From an uncultured Schlesneria sp. (GTDB taxonomy: Bacteria; Planctomycetota; Planctomycetia; Planctomycetales; Planctomycetaceae), in NCBI GenBank assembly GCA_903834925.1, contig CAILLA010000170.1:1-64000 (forward strand): a stretch of 64,000 nucleotides of DNA, given 5' to 3'. The notes under the pieces were generated by a model. That model was given only the letters and a program-made list of their open reading frames with translations, was not told the origin of the DNA and made no database searches. Within the stretch, counting starts at the first letter, position 1, and every line of letters starts with the position of its first letter. Of this stretch, positions 30,364 to 40,119 are shown in pieces. The position numbers and the translations under genes were made by a program.

Positions 30364-30371
30364 GCACTAAG

Positions 30372-30962
30372 TCACCAGACACGCATTCCAGGACCATACA
30401 TCATGGGGCCTCCGAAGCCCGGAGCACCGAATCCGAAACCACCGTAATTCATTGCCCCATAACCCAGCCCACCGTAACCGAGCGTGCTATATCCGATGGA
30501 ACCGTTAGTCAGGTACATCATCCGCTGTGAATTCACTGCGTTCTGAAACACCAGATTCTGAGTCATATAACCTTGCAGGAGCGAACGATCGTACTCTCGT
30601 TTTAAATGATCGCGATAGGCTTCTGCCTGCTGCAGGTCGAGCTTCGCCTGATCCAAAGTCTGCTGCTGGGAAGTTTCCTTCTGCACGATTGAAGATTGAA
30701 CTTTTCGTTCCGACTTTTCTTTGTAGGCCGCGACCAAAGCTCGCATCTGTCGCTCATCCATCCGATTCAGCATCCGCTCGACCTCACCCGATTTCTGAAC
30801 ATCAAACGACATGTCCACAATCAGTCGAGCCAGCAGCCAGGTCCTGAGATCGTCGACGCTTTCGGTCGCGGATGGTGAGGGAACGATGGAGGCCGGAGCA
30901 GGTGGACTTGGAATCCCCGCCTGGCCGAACAACGCGAGACTGACGAGAAGGGAGTGCATCAC
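30372..30962 (-). CDS. Secreted hypothetical protein with Gly/Tyr-rich C-terminus
   Basis: Signal-like N-terminus; coiled-coil middle; GYGGLGYGAMNYGGFGFGAPGFGGPMMYGPG tail. Confidence 0.7.
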   Translation of the reverse strand: MMHSLLVSLALFGQAGIPSPPAPASIVPSPSATESVDDLRTWLLARLIVDMSFDVQKSGEVERMLNRMDERQMRALVAAYKEKSERKVQSSIVQKETSQQQTLDQAKLDLQQAEAYRDHLKREYDRSLLQGYMTQNLVFQNAVNSQRMMYLTNGSIGYSTLGYGGLGYGAMNYGGFGFGAPGFGGPMMYGPGMRVW

Positions 30963-31126
30963 AGTTCTCCATTTGATTGAGGTTCGGAATACGAGCCGCT
31001 CGCAAGGTCATTTCTTGGATACTATTGTACTCTTGGCGTCCCGACAAACAACGACGTTCCGCGCAGTCAGTAATTGATTTCCTATCTGACTGCGGGAATA
31101 CCAACACCGTGCAGGAACTTTTCAAC

Positions 31127-32905
31127 GTGAAAACAATCCAGTTGATTGGCGGGTTTATCGTTTTCATACTAGTCGCTGACTTGAACCGAGCAGTGAGATC
31201 GGACGACGTTTCTGCAATGCCAGGCCTGTTTGAAAACAGTTTCGACACCAGTAGTCCCGCAGTGGCTCCGCCGTGGTCGATGAGGCCGTGGATGTGGGAG
31301 GACGATGTCAATACGGCTGAGGCTGTGTGGGACCTGGTCGATGGATGCCACGATCATGATCTGCCACTGGGAGCGATTCTGATCGATAGTCCCTGGTCGA
31401 CCCGCTACAACAATTTTCGTTTTGACGAAAAACGATATCCCAACCCTCGCAAGATGATTGATTCGCTTCACGCTCGGGATGTCAGACTGGTCCTGTGGAT
31501 GACCAATTTCATCAATACCCCCGACAGTCTTGCCGATGCTCCGGGTGACGCAGAAGATTTGTATTCCGTCGGTAAAGCCAATGGCTATTTCGTAAACGAT
31601 GGTGCGCCGATTCGCTGGTGGAAAGGGAGCGGCGCGATGGTCGATTACACGAATCCAGCAGCCGTGGCATGGTGGCACCGAATCATGGACCGCACCCTGT
31701 CGCTGGGTGTCGACGGCTGGAAAATGGATGGGTCCGCAGAAATGTTTGTGCTCACTCCACGCAAAACCAAGCGAGGAACATTGACACTGCGCGATTATAT
31801 GGACCTCTACTATCGCGACACGCTGCACTACAGCCGCTCATGCAAAAGTGACTTTGTCACGATGGTCCGATCAGTCGACATCGCCAACACCCACAGCGAC
31901 CAGGCACATGCTCCGTTTGACGCCGCACCACTTACCTGGGTTGGCGACCAACGACATTCGTGGAAGGATAAAGGGCTGGATGAAGCGATCCGCAGTTCGT
32001 TCCGGGCACTCGCACTCGACTATCCCTCGGTCAGCTCCGACAGCGGTGGATATCAGACAGCCTCCAAACCGCAAGTCGGTATGCCGCGACTGTTATATCT
32101 GCGCTGGGCTCAATGGAACGCGATGACTCCATTCTTTCTGATCGGTGGACACGATGAACACCGCTCCTGGAAGTTCGATCCTGAATTCTTCCAAATCTTT
32201 CGGCGATTCATGTGGCTGCACCAGGAACTGGTGCCGTTCTTCTATTCGCAACACGTTCAAGCAAGCCTGCGCGAAGGAAAGTTGATGCATCCCGGCCCTG
32301 GCAAGCACGAATATCTGCTCGGCGACTCACTGCTCGTCGGCGTCATGTCCAATGAAGAACCTCGTCGCGAGATCGTCTTCCCGGACGGCGACTGGCTGAA
32401 CTACTGGGACAATCGCGTGGCATACCACGGCGGCGAAACGGTCACCGTGGATGTCCCGGAAAACCGCAGCCCGATTTTCGTGAGACTGGGTTCAATTATC
32501 CCGTTAGACGTCGTCAACAACGCCGTCGGCCATGGTAGTCAAGCTTCGAAAGGATGGAGAACCCTCGACATTTATCCCGCAAAGCAGAGCAGCTCTGCGG
32601 TCCTGTGGGATACGCGACAGTTTCCACCAAATGCATTTCGCGATCGAAGTTTCGTGGGAGTGAATCCGTTGGAAGTCGGATTGGAGATACACATGGAATC
32701 CGGCCCCGTGCGTGATACCATATTACGCGTCTGGCAGCCGCAAGCGCCCCGCGCGGTTCGAGTTGACGAAACGCCCTTGGACAAACGAGGCAATGTCGCG
32801 GATTGGGAAGCATCTGAACGGGCATGGTGGTACGACGACGTCGACCAACGTCTCTGGATTCGACTAGCTGGATCGCATCAAGCTAGCATAGCGATTGATA
32901 ACTAG
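31127..32905 (+). CDS. Glycoside hydrolase family 31 protein
   Basis: LPLGAILIDSPWSTRYNNFRFDEKRYPNPRKMIDSLHARDVRLVLWM ... GVDGWKMDGSAEM ... SDSGGYQ. GTG at 31127 gives a signal peptide (VKTIQLIGGFIVFILVADL). Confidence 0.92.
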   Translation: MKTIQLIGGFIVFILVADLNRAVRSDDVSAMPGLFENSFDTSSPAVAPPWSMRPWMWEDDVNTAEAVWDLVDGCHDHDLPLGAILIDSPWSTRYNNFRFDEKRYPNPRKMIDSLHARDVRLVLWMTNFINTPDSLADAPGDAEDLYSVGKANGYFVNDGAPIRWWKGSGAMVDYTNPAAVAWWHRIMDRTLSLGVDGWKMDGSAEMFVLTPRKTKRGTLTLRDYMDLYYRDTLHYSRSCKSDFVTMVRSVDIANTHSDQAHAPFDAAPLTWVGDQRHSWKDKGLDEAIRSSFRALALDYPSVSSDSGGYQTASKPQVGMPRLLYLRWAQWNAMTPFFLIGGHDEHRSWKFDPEFFQIFRRFMWLHQELVPFFYSQHVQASLREGKLMHPGPGKHEYLLGDSLLVGVMSNEEPRREIVFPDGDWLNYWDNRVAYHGGETVTVDVPENRSPIFVRLGSIIPLDVVNNAVGHGSQASKGWRTLDIYPAKQSSSAVLWDTRQFPPNAFRDRSFVGVNPLEVGLEIHMESGPVRDTILRVWQPQAPRAVRVDETPLDKRGNVADWEASERAWWYDDVDQRLWIRLAGSHQASIAIDN

Positions 32906-32941
32906 CGATTTTTGGATTCTTCGCTTCAAAGGAGATCGGAA

Positions 32942-34450
32942 GTGGTGTTTGAGAAACGCTTCAGAGGACGACTGTCAACGCTTGGTTACCTGACGATCGG
33001 GTTGCTGGCGATTCCGCTGGTTCCGACGTGGACATGGGGCGATAACGAACCACAGCCGATCCCTCAACGTAAAGATATGTGTGAATCAGAGCCTGGAAAT
33101 CAACCAAAGGCCGAAGCCAAGCCACCCAAAGACGCTCCCATCGCAAATCAAGATCGGGGTGCGACGGCAACAAAGGCGGATTCCACTCAGGAACGACCAA
33201 AAACAAGACCGGCACCGCGACTGATTCATCCTGGCCTGGCCTTGAACGAACCAGTGATGAAAGAACTTGGCCTGGAACAGGACTCAGCCGTCACTGCCGA
33301 AATTCACAAGATGAATCAAGACATTGTGAACGAGATCCAAAAAGGTCTGAGCGAATTGTCAAAAGCTGGGGGCTTGAAATCGGGCGCGACGATCGAGATC
33401 TACGCGAACGTCGTACCCAAGTATGTTGAAGCGCTCAAAAAACTTTTGACGCCCGAACAATTCACTCGATTACAACAGATCCACTGGCAGCAAGCGGGGC
33501 TGGACGCATTGCGCGATCCTGAGTTGGCGAAGGCGCTCAATATCACGGCCGACCAACAAGAGAGACTGGCAACCGCTGATGAAGACGTTGAAAAGCAGCA
33601 GGCGGAATTGAATGGTCAACAAAAGACTTTGGAAAAAGAACGTAAGGAATTGGCCGACAAAGGGGAGAATGTCGACGAGATCACAGTCAGGATTCAGGGT
33701 ATCTCGGAGAAGAAGCAAAATCTCGGAGCCGAGCGGAACACAAGATACCAGCAAGTTCTCACCGCCGAGCAACAAACAAAATTGGCAGAACTCAAAGGAA
33801 AACCTGTCGAATTTCCAAAGCGGTCGGTCCCCGTCGGAGGCCGACCGGGCACGCCAACCACCGCGCGACCGGGGGGCTTGATGGCCTTGGCGTTGAGGGA
33901 ACCAATCCTGAAGGAACTGGGCATCAATCAGGATGCCTCGGAGTTGGCCGAGATCCGCAGGTTATCCGAAGCCCATTCTCGAGAACTCCTACAGCAATTG
34001 CGAAATGAAGGGGCGGGCGGGGATCAAGAAAAAGTTCAGGAAATCGAAGGGAAGGTTCAAGCCAAATACAATGTTGATCTGAAGAAGCTGCTGACGCCAG
34101 TACAGTTCGTCAGATTGCAGCAGATCCAATGGCAGCAACTGGGCACATACGTTCTTTACGACGTCGATATTGTGAATGCATTGGGGATCACAAAAGAGCA
34201 AAAGGACAAAATATATGCATTGAACTACGAAATGTTTCAAATCAGAAGAAAACTTCTCAACCCCCCAGACGGCGGAAATGGTGGGGTCGTCAGCGATGAA
34301 GTTCAGAAAAAAGTCGATGAAACAAAAATGGAAACAGACAAGAAAATCAATCAGATTCTCTCAGAAGAGCAACAAAAAAAATTGGCCGAAATGAAAGGCA
34401 AGCCATTTGATATGGCACTGCTCCGCGTAAATCCAAGGAAGCAGGACTGA
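32942..34450 (+). CDS. Secreted hypothetical protein with internally duplicated LTP(E/V)Q domain
   Basis: Two homologous halves, each with LNEP/LREP...KELG, LKKLLTPxQFxRLQQIxWQQ and EEQxxKLAEMKGKP-type segments. Confidence 0.8.
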   Translation: MVFEKRFRGRLSTLGYLTIGLLAIPLVPTWTWGDNEPQPIPQRKDMCESEPGNQPKAEAKPPKDAPIANQDRGATATKADSTQERPKTRPAPRLIHPGLALNEPVMKELGLEQDSAVTAEIHKMNQDIVNEIQKGLSELSKAGGLKSGATIEIYANVVPKYVEALKKLLTPEQFTRLQQIHWQQAGLDALRDPELAKALNITADQQERLATADEDVEKQQAELNGQQKTLEKERKELADKGENVDEITVRIQGISEKKQNLGAERNTRYQQVLTAEQQTKLAELKGKPVEFPKRSVPVGGRPGTPTTARPGGLMALALREPILKELGINQDASELAEIRRLSEAHSRELLQQLRNEGAGGDQEKVQEIEGKVQAKYNVDLKKLLTPVQFVRLQQIQWQQLGTYVLYDVDIVNALGITKEQKDKIYALNYEMFQIRRKLLNPPDGGNGGVVSDEVQKKVDETKMETDKKINQILSEEQQKKLAEMKGKPFDMALLRVNPRKQD

Positions 34451-34489
34451 TTGACTGATATTACTGATTTCCGAACTCGAGGCGTAAAT

Positions 34490-35239
34490 TCAGGCAACGA
34501 CATCTTCGTTCTTATGCTTTCCTTTAATAACGTGTTTGTAGACGTGGTTAAGCTTTGAAACCAGTCCCTCGCACATTTTGATGCTCATGAACATGCCGGC
34601 CGGTTGGCGAGACTCGGTCCAGTCCAACATGCTAATCTGATGTTCGATGCGAAACTGCGCATACAGCGTATGATCGAATTCCGCTTCACTGTGAACTTTG
34701 CCATCGTGAATGTGGACAGTTGGAAAAAACAACTGAGTTCGATCGACGCGGGGAAATTCGAACGCCATCGGATGAATTTTAATTTGGCCTTTTTTAAGCT
34801 TAAAGACAGCAAAGCCAAAGTTTTTATATTGAGGAAGTTGTTCCCAGGCTCCGGGCGATAGGCGAAAACGCTCGTCCAAGCGTGAAAAGTCGTTGATCGC
34901 TGGCACGAACGATGCCTCGAATGATCCGACGTCGACGACTTTCAGTGGGCTTCCACCCATGGCTCCGCCGCCAAAGCCGCCCGCCGCGCCTCCTCGATCG
35001 GGCGCGAAACCAGATTCCATTTGAGAGAAAAAATTTGGATACTTGTCTAAATTGATAAAACGCACAGCTTTTTCCGCAGTTCGTTTGGGAACGGGAAGGG
35101 GTAGAATCATGGCCAAATCCTCGTTCGCCGAAAATTTCATTTCGTATACCAGGAATTGCATCATTGCCCTGGAATCGCGGGCAAAAATGCGAGTGTCAGT
35201 CACAGATTCGACGTTACGCGTAAAACAGCACATGTGCAT
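34490..35239 (-). CDS. Uncharacterised protein (249 aa) with internal Gly-rich stretch
   Basis: Long ORF with plausible composition, adjacent to and co-directional with the SGNH hydrolase gene. Confidence 0.65.
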   Translation of the reverse strand: MHMCCFTRNVESVTDTRIFARDSRAMMQFLVYEMKFSANEDLAMILPLPVPKRTAEKAVRFINLDKYPNFFSQMESGFAPDRGGAAGGFGGGAMGGSPLKVVDVGSFEASFVPAINDFSRLDERFRLSPGAWEQLPQYKNFGFAVFKLKKGQIKIHPMAFEFPRVDRTQLFFPTVHIHDGKVHSEAEFDHTLYAQFRIEHQISMLDWTESRQPAGMFMSIKMCEGLVSKLNHVYKHVIKGKHKNEDVVA

Positions 35240-35245
35240 GTCCTT

Positions 35246-35986
35246 TCATTCAATCAAAAGGGATTTCACCACATCAAACACTGTTGCTGCAATGATCTTG
35301 GCACCTTCAGCGTTCGGGTGCAAACTGTCGCTAAAATGATTGTCGTTCAATCGTGAGCAAACGTCGGCCAAGGGTATTCCGCGTTCGACACAAAACGCTT
35401 TCAGTCGTGGGTTGTGATAATCACGTTTGGCTCGAATTGTTGCCACGATCTGATCAGGGAGCACCGCTTCGTTAACATACGGCACATTGAACAAAATCGG
35501 CTGCATCCCGTGATCCAACACGGCCTGCACCATCCGGTCCAAGTTTTCGATGATTCTGCGGCTCGCGGTTTCCGTGTCAGGCACGACCGCAAGATCGTTC
35601 GTCCCCATTCCCATCACGACGTAACTTGCCATGGGGAATAATTTGAGATAGTCCTGAACCTGTTTTGGACCATTGTCGCTGACTTCACCCGCAATACCAC
35701 CATTTGCAACCCGCAACCCACGCGGTTCACAGAGTCTCTGCAGCTCGTCAGGATAAGTGGGAAATGGCCAGTATTGATGCGACCCGTTGTTATTCCAACC
35801 CGTCAGACTGTCGCCTGCACAGACGATCGATACCTCAAGTCGGCCATACTCGAACCCGATCGAACCTTGATCGATTGTACAAATGATCGAGGAGGTCGCC
35901 ATCAGAAAAACCTTGTCGGAAATGGACTCGAACAAATCATGTTTCCGATAATGTGGCAAATCTGGATGCCGAACACTATCGTCCAT
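35246..35986 (-). CDS. SGNH/GDSL-type hydrolase
   Basis: VCAGDSLTGW block I; GGIAGE; GMGTNDL; DSLHPNAEG catalytic D/H. Confidence 0.88.
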   Translation of the reverse strand: MDDSVRHPDLPHYRKHDLFESISDKVFLMATSSIICTIDQGSIGFEYGRLEVSIVCAGDSLTGWNNNGSHQYWPFPTYPDELQRLCEPRGLRVANGGIAGEVSDNGPKQVQDYLKLFPMASYVVMGMGTNDLAVVPDTETASRRIIENLDRMVQAVLDHGMQPILFNVPYVNEAVLPDQIVATIRAKRDYHNPRLKAFCVERGIPLADVCSRLNDNHFSDSLHPNAEGAKIIAATVFDVVKSLLIE

Positions 35987-36026
35987 TCCACGATTCGATG
36001 AACTTACTTGATTACGGAAGGTATGG

Positions 36027-37277
36027 ATGAATTCCTCGGCAGATTTTCCCGTCGAATGGTGTCGCGCTCAATTCCCCGCACTCGGGCGCGTTGTCGCTGG
36101 TCAACCAGTTGCGTTTTTTGATGGTCCAGGCGGAAGTCAGGTTCCGCAGCGAGTGATCGATGCAGTCGGACATTACCTTGCAAACACCAACGCCAATCGT
36201 GGAGGCCAATACGCTACGGCTCGTGAAAGCGACGAACTGCTGGAATCGGCTCATGTGACGATGGCTGAATTTCTTGGGACAGCAAACCCGGAATCGGTCA
36301 TCTTCGGTGCGAACATGACTACGCTGACGTTTGCACTCAGTCGAGCGATCAGCAAGTCATGGAAGCCGGGTGACGAAATTGTTGTCACTCGACTGGATCA
36401 TGATGGAAATGTGACTCCGTGGGTCCTGGCGGCAAGAGACGCCGGAGCGACCGTTCTCTATGTCGACTTTCACAAAACGGACTGCACTCTTGATTTACAG
36501 GATTTTTCGTCGAAGCTCTCGTCACGGACTCGGTTTGTCGCGGTTGGGTGTGCGTCGAATATTGTAGGGACGGTGAATCCCGTCGCTGAACTGTGCAGAC
36601 AGGCACATGCAGTCGGTGCGCAGGTCTTTCTGGATGCTGTACATTATACACCTCATTCGCTTCCCGACGTGACCGGGTGGGATTGTGACTGGCTGGCGTG
36701 CTCGGCTTACAAGTTTTTCGGGCCGCATGTCGGAATTCTTTGGGGGCGACCGGAACTGTTGAAATCTCTGACACCCTACAAACTGCGGCCTGTGACCGAG
36801 ACGTTACCAGGTCGCTGGATGACAGGGACCCAAAACTTCGAAGGGATTGCCGGGGCGAAAGCCGCTGTCGATTATCTCGACGATTTGGGTCGGCAAATAA
36901 GTCCGTCTTCGGCGCCGCTTCGAGATTCCTTGCGTACGGCCTACTCTGCGATCGGACAATATGAACGATACTTGATTTCGGCTTTGCTGACGGGATTGGA
37001 GGCCATTCCTCAAATCAAAATCCTTGGCCTGACAGATCGCAATCGCCTGAACGAGCGAACTCCCACCGTCAGCTTTACTCATGGACGGCTATCTGCAATC
37101 GAGATTGCCGATCGACTGGGGCAATTGGGATTGTTTGTTGGCCACGGCAATTTTTATGCGTTGCAGGTGTCCGAGGCGTTTGGATTGGAACCTCAGGGAG
37201 TCGTACGGGTTGGATTGATGCACTATAACACGTTGTCGGAAGTCGACCGACTTCTGGTGGCGCTGAGATCGTATTAA
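36027..37277 (+). CDS. Class V aminotransferase / cysteine desulfurase-like protein
   Basis: FDGPGGSQVPQRVIDAVGHYL; DAVHYTPHSLPDVTGWDCDWLACSAYKFFGPHVGILWG (PLP lysine region). Confidence 0.93.
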   Translation: MNSSADFPVEWCRAQFPALGRVVAGQPVAFFDGPGGSQVPQRVIDAVGHYLANTNANRGGQYATARESDELLESAHVTMAEFLGTANPESVIFGANMTTLTFALSRAISKSWKPGDEIVVTRLDHDGNVTPWVLAARDAGATVLYVDFHKTDCTLDLQDFSSKLSSRTRFVAVGCASNIVGTVNPVAELCRQAHAVGAQVFLDAVHYTPHSLPDVTGWDCDWLACSAYKFFGPHVGILWGRPELLKSLTPYKLRPVTETLPGRWMTGTQNFEGIAGAKAAVDYLDDLGRQISPSSAPLRDSLRTAYSAIGQYERYLISALLTGLEAIPQIKILGLTDRNRLNERTPTVSFTHGRLSAIEIADRLGQLGLFVGHGNFYALQVSEAFGLEPQGVVRVGLMHYNTLSEVDRLLVALRSY

Positions 37278-37363
37278 CGCAGATTTCATCATATCGGGTG
37301 ACGACTGATGGCAACCGATGCTACCATCCCGAAGGATGTTCCTTTTACTCACGGAATCGAATC

Positions 37364-38665
37364 ATGCTTCGTATTTGCCTGTGTCTGACAATTCTTGGTA
37401 CGACCGTCGTACATGCCGATGATTGGCCTCAATGGATGGGGCTGAAGCGAGACAACGTGTGGCGCGAAACGGGTTTGGTCGAGACTCTTCCTAAAGAACC
37501 AAAAATCGTCTGGCGTGCTCCTGTCGCTGGCGGGTATTCAGGCCCAGCCGTTGCTGCCGGCAAAGTCTATGTCACAGATTATGACACGAAAGACGAAGTC
37601 AAGGTCGGCAACTTCGAACGCAAGGCCTCGACCGGAACTGAACGCGTTCTGTGCCTCGACGAGAAAACCGGCAAAGAGATCTGGTCAGTCCCACATCCCG
37701 AAACCTACACGATTTCGTACCCAGCGGGACCTCGAAGCACGCCGATTGTCGACAACGGCAAGGTCTATGCCCAATTAGCTGAAGGACAGATTTATTGCCT
37801 CGACGCGAACTCGGGCAAAAAAATCTGGGAAAAAAATCTGAAGGAAGTTTACAAAACGAAAGCAGCTCTCTGGGGCTATTCGAGTCAACCACTGATCGAT
37901 GGAAACAAGTTAATCGTCATTGCGGGCGGCGATGGTTCACACTGCGTCGCTTTGAATAAAGAAAACGGCGACGAGATCTGGCGAACCGGAACGGCGTCAG
38001 AGCAGGGGTATTCACCGCCGTTAATTATTCAACAAGCGGGTATGCGACAACTGGTGCTGTGCAGCCCGGATGCCATCTATGCGGTTGATCCGGAAACCGG
38101 CAAACAATACTGGTCAGTGGATTACAAAGCAGACAATGGTTCGATCATCATGACGCCGATCCAACTGGGAAATTACCTGTTTGTGGGGGGCTATAACAAC
38201 AAGAACATCATGATTGAACTCGCGTCAGATAAGCCATCTGCAAAGACGCTATGGCGCGATCAGGCCAAGAAGGGAATTTCGTCGATCAATGTTCAGCCGT
38301 TCCTGATGGACGGCAAGGTCTACGGATATGATCAGGGGGGGGATCTGCGGTGCATCGATATCCCCAGCGGAGAAATCGTCTGGTCGACGCCTAAACCGCT
38401 CAGCGAACGAAAGATTAACAGCGGCACGGTATTTCTGACTCGTTCGGGATCAACCGACAAATTCTGGATGTTCGCCCAAACCGGTGATTTGATCATCGGC
38501 CAGTTAACACCAAAAGGCTTTAGCGAGTTGTCTCGGATGCACGTGATTGATCCGACGAATAACGCATTCGGGGTCGACGTGGTCTGGTGTGCTCCGGCGT
38601 TCGCCAATAAGCGAATGTACGTTCGCAACGACAAAGAACTGATTTGCGTCGATCTTGCAAAGTAG
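37364..38665 (+). CDS. PQQ-binding-like beta-propeller protein (secreted)
   Basis: MLRICLCLTILGTTVVHADDWPQWMG; repeated blades (KVYVTDYD, QIYCLDANSGKKIWEKNL). Confidence 0.92.
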   Translation: MLRICLCLTILGTTVVHADDWPQWMGLKRDNVWRETGLVETLPKEPKIVWRAPVAGGYSGPAVAAGKVYVTDYDTKDEVKVGNFERKASTGTERVLCLDEKTGKEIWSVPHPETYTISYPAGPRSTPIVDNGKVYAQLAEGQIYCLDANSGKKIWEKNLKEVYKTKAALWGYSSQPLIDGNKLIVIAGGDGSHCVALNKENGDEIWRTGTASEQGYSPPLIIQQAGMRQLVLCSPDAIYAVDPETGKQYWSVDYKADNGSIIMTPIQLGNYLFVGGYNNKNIMIELASDKPSAKTLWRDQAKKGISSINVQPFLMDGKVYGYDQGGDLRCIDIPSGEIVWSTPKPLSERKINSGTVFLTRSGSTDKFWMFAQTGDLIIGQLTPKGFSELSRMHVIDPTNNAFGVDVVWCAPAFANKRMYVRNDKELICVDLAK

Positions 38666-38704
38666 GTCGCGGATCAGGTTTTCTATCGAATGCTGCGCAT
38701 CATT

Positions 38705-38757
38705 GACGCGATTCCCTACAATCTATTGATTGTTTGGAATCGCGTCCTGATTTTTTT
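38705..38757 (+). terminator. Terminator-like hairpin plus T7 directly upstream of ribBA
   Basis: GACGCGATTCC ... GGAATCGCGTC, inner ACAATC-tatt-GATTGT, then ctgaTTTTTTT; 9 nt before the ATG at 38767. Confidence 0.65.
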
Positions 38758-38766
38758 AAATGGCGA

Positions 38767-40026
38767 ATGTCAAAAATGATTGTACCCCCAACGACTTCTG
38801 ACCCTCTCTCGACAATGGATGAAGCACTGGACGCGCTGAAAGCAGGGCGGATGGTGATTGTCATCGATGCGAAAGAGCGGGAAAACGAAGGGGACTTCGT
38901 TTGCGCTGCAGAGTCAGTGACACCGGAAATGATCAGCTTTATGCTGAGATACGGTGCCGGCGTGTTGTGTGTCCCACTGTTACAGGAAGCGGCGGATCGG
39001 CTTGGGTTGACGCCGATCGTCGACAGTCAACGGAATACCGCACCGAATCAGACATTGTTCATGACCCCCGTCGATCATCGCGATGCCGGCAGCGGAGTCA
39101 GTGCCGACAACCGCGCGAAAACGATCCTCGCCATGAGCGATCCGACAAGCAAGGCTTCCGACTTCGTCAGGCCAGGACACATCAATCCGCTGCTTGCGAA
39201 AGATGGAGGTGTGCTGCGACGAACCGGTCACACCGAAGCGACCGTTGATTTGATGAGACTTGCCGGCTTGAAACCCGTAGGAGTCTTGATTGAAATTCTC
39301 AGCGAGCAGGGCGGGGGGATGGCCGAGCTTGATGAACTTCGCGCGCTGGCCCAGAAGTACAGCATCCCTTTGATCTCGATCGATCAGATCATTCGTTATC
39401 GCCGACGAAGCGAACAACTCGTGACACGGGAAGTCGAGACCCCCTTTGAGACCCGTGACTATGGGAAATTCAAAGTCATCGCCTACAGTGTTCAATACGA
39501 GGATCAGCAACCTCTAGCGATCGTCTGGGGTGATCTGAGCTCGGTTGCTGCACCGTTGGTACGAGTCCATTCCTCTTGTTTCACCGGCGATGTACTCGAT
39601 TCACTGCGCTGCGACTGCGGCGATCAACTGCATATGGCCATGCGGATGATCAACGAAGCAGGGACCGGGGCCGTGGTCTATCTGCCTCAGGAAGGTCGTG
39701 GGATCGGACTGCTGGCAAAACTCAAGGCCTATCAACTGCAGGACCAGGGATACGACACTGTCGAAGCCAATCACAAACTGGGCTTCAAGGCAGACTCCCG
39801 CGATTATGGCGTTGGTCTGCAAATTCTGAAGGACCTGGGACTGTCATCGGTTAGGCTACTGACGAATAACCCTCAGAAGATCAACGCATTTCCCGGCTTC
39901 GATCTGAAGGTTGTGGAACAGATCCCCATTATCGCTCCTCCGGAAAAGCAGCGAGAATTCTATCTCGCGACCAAACGAGACAAGCTCGGGCACAAGTTTC
40001 CAGGTGGCGCTACCTCAGCAGAATAG
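38767..40026 (+). CDS. ribBA: Bifunctional 3,4-dihydroxy-2-butanone-4-phosphate synthase / GTP cyclohydrolase II
   Basis: VIDAKERENEGDFVCAAE (RibB); VRVHSSCFTGDVLDSLRCDCGDQL and YLPQEGRGIGLLAKLKAYQLQD (RibA). Confidence 0.96.
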   Translation: MSKMIVPPTTSDPLSTMDEALDALKAGRMVIVIDAKERENEGDFVCAAESVTPEMISFMLRYGAGVLCVPLLQEAADRLGLTPIVDSQRNTAPNQTLFMTPVDHRDAGSGVSADNRAKTILAMSDPTSKASDFVRPGHINPLLAKDGGVLRRTGHTEATVDLMRLAGLKPVGVLIEILSEQGGGMAELDELRALAQKYSIPLISIDQIIRYRRRSEQLVTREVETPFETRDYGKFKVIAYSVQYEDQQPLAIVWGDLSSVAAPLVRVHSSCFTGDVLDSLRCDCGDQLHMAMRMINEAGTGAVVYLPQEGRGIGLLAKLKAYQLQDQGYDTVEANHKLGFKADSRDYGVGLQILKDLGLSSVRLLTNNPQKINAFPGFDLKVVEQIPIIAPPEKQREFYLATKRDKLGHKFPGGATSAE

Positions 40027-40119
40027 ACCTGGGGACATTGATCTAACCTGAAAGAGATAATGTCGGAAAAACTGATTGCCGCATGTTTGCAGGGCAATCA
40101 CAGGCGTTTTGCTGCCGAT

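Noticed and set aside
30232-30447. 71-aa ORF overlapping MITE copy B and the hairpin
   Set aside because: Its peptide recurs in the other repeat copy because the DNA repeat is shared; no RBS or independent coding support.
38666-38770. FMN riboswitch upstream of ribBA
   Set aside because: Only a terminator-like hairpin is visible; I could not identify the conserved FMN aptamer core in the ~100-bp leader.
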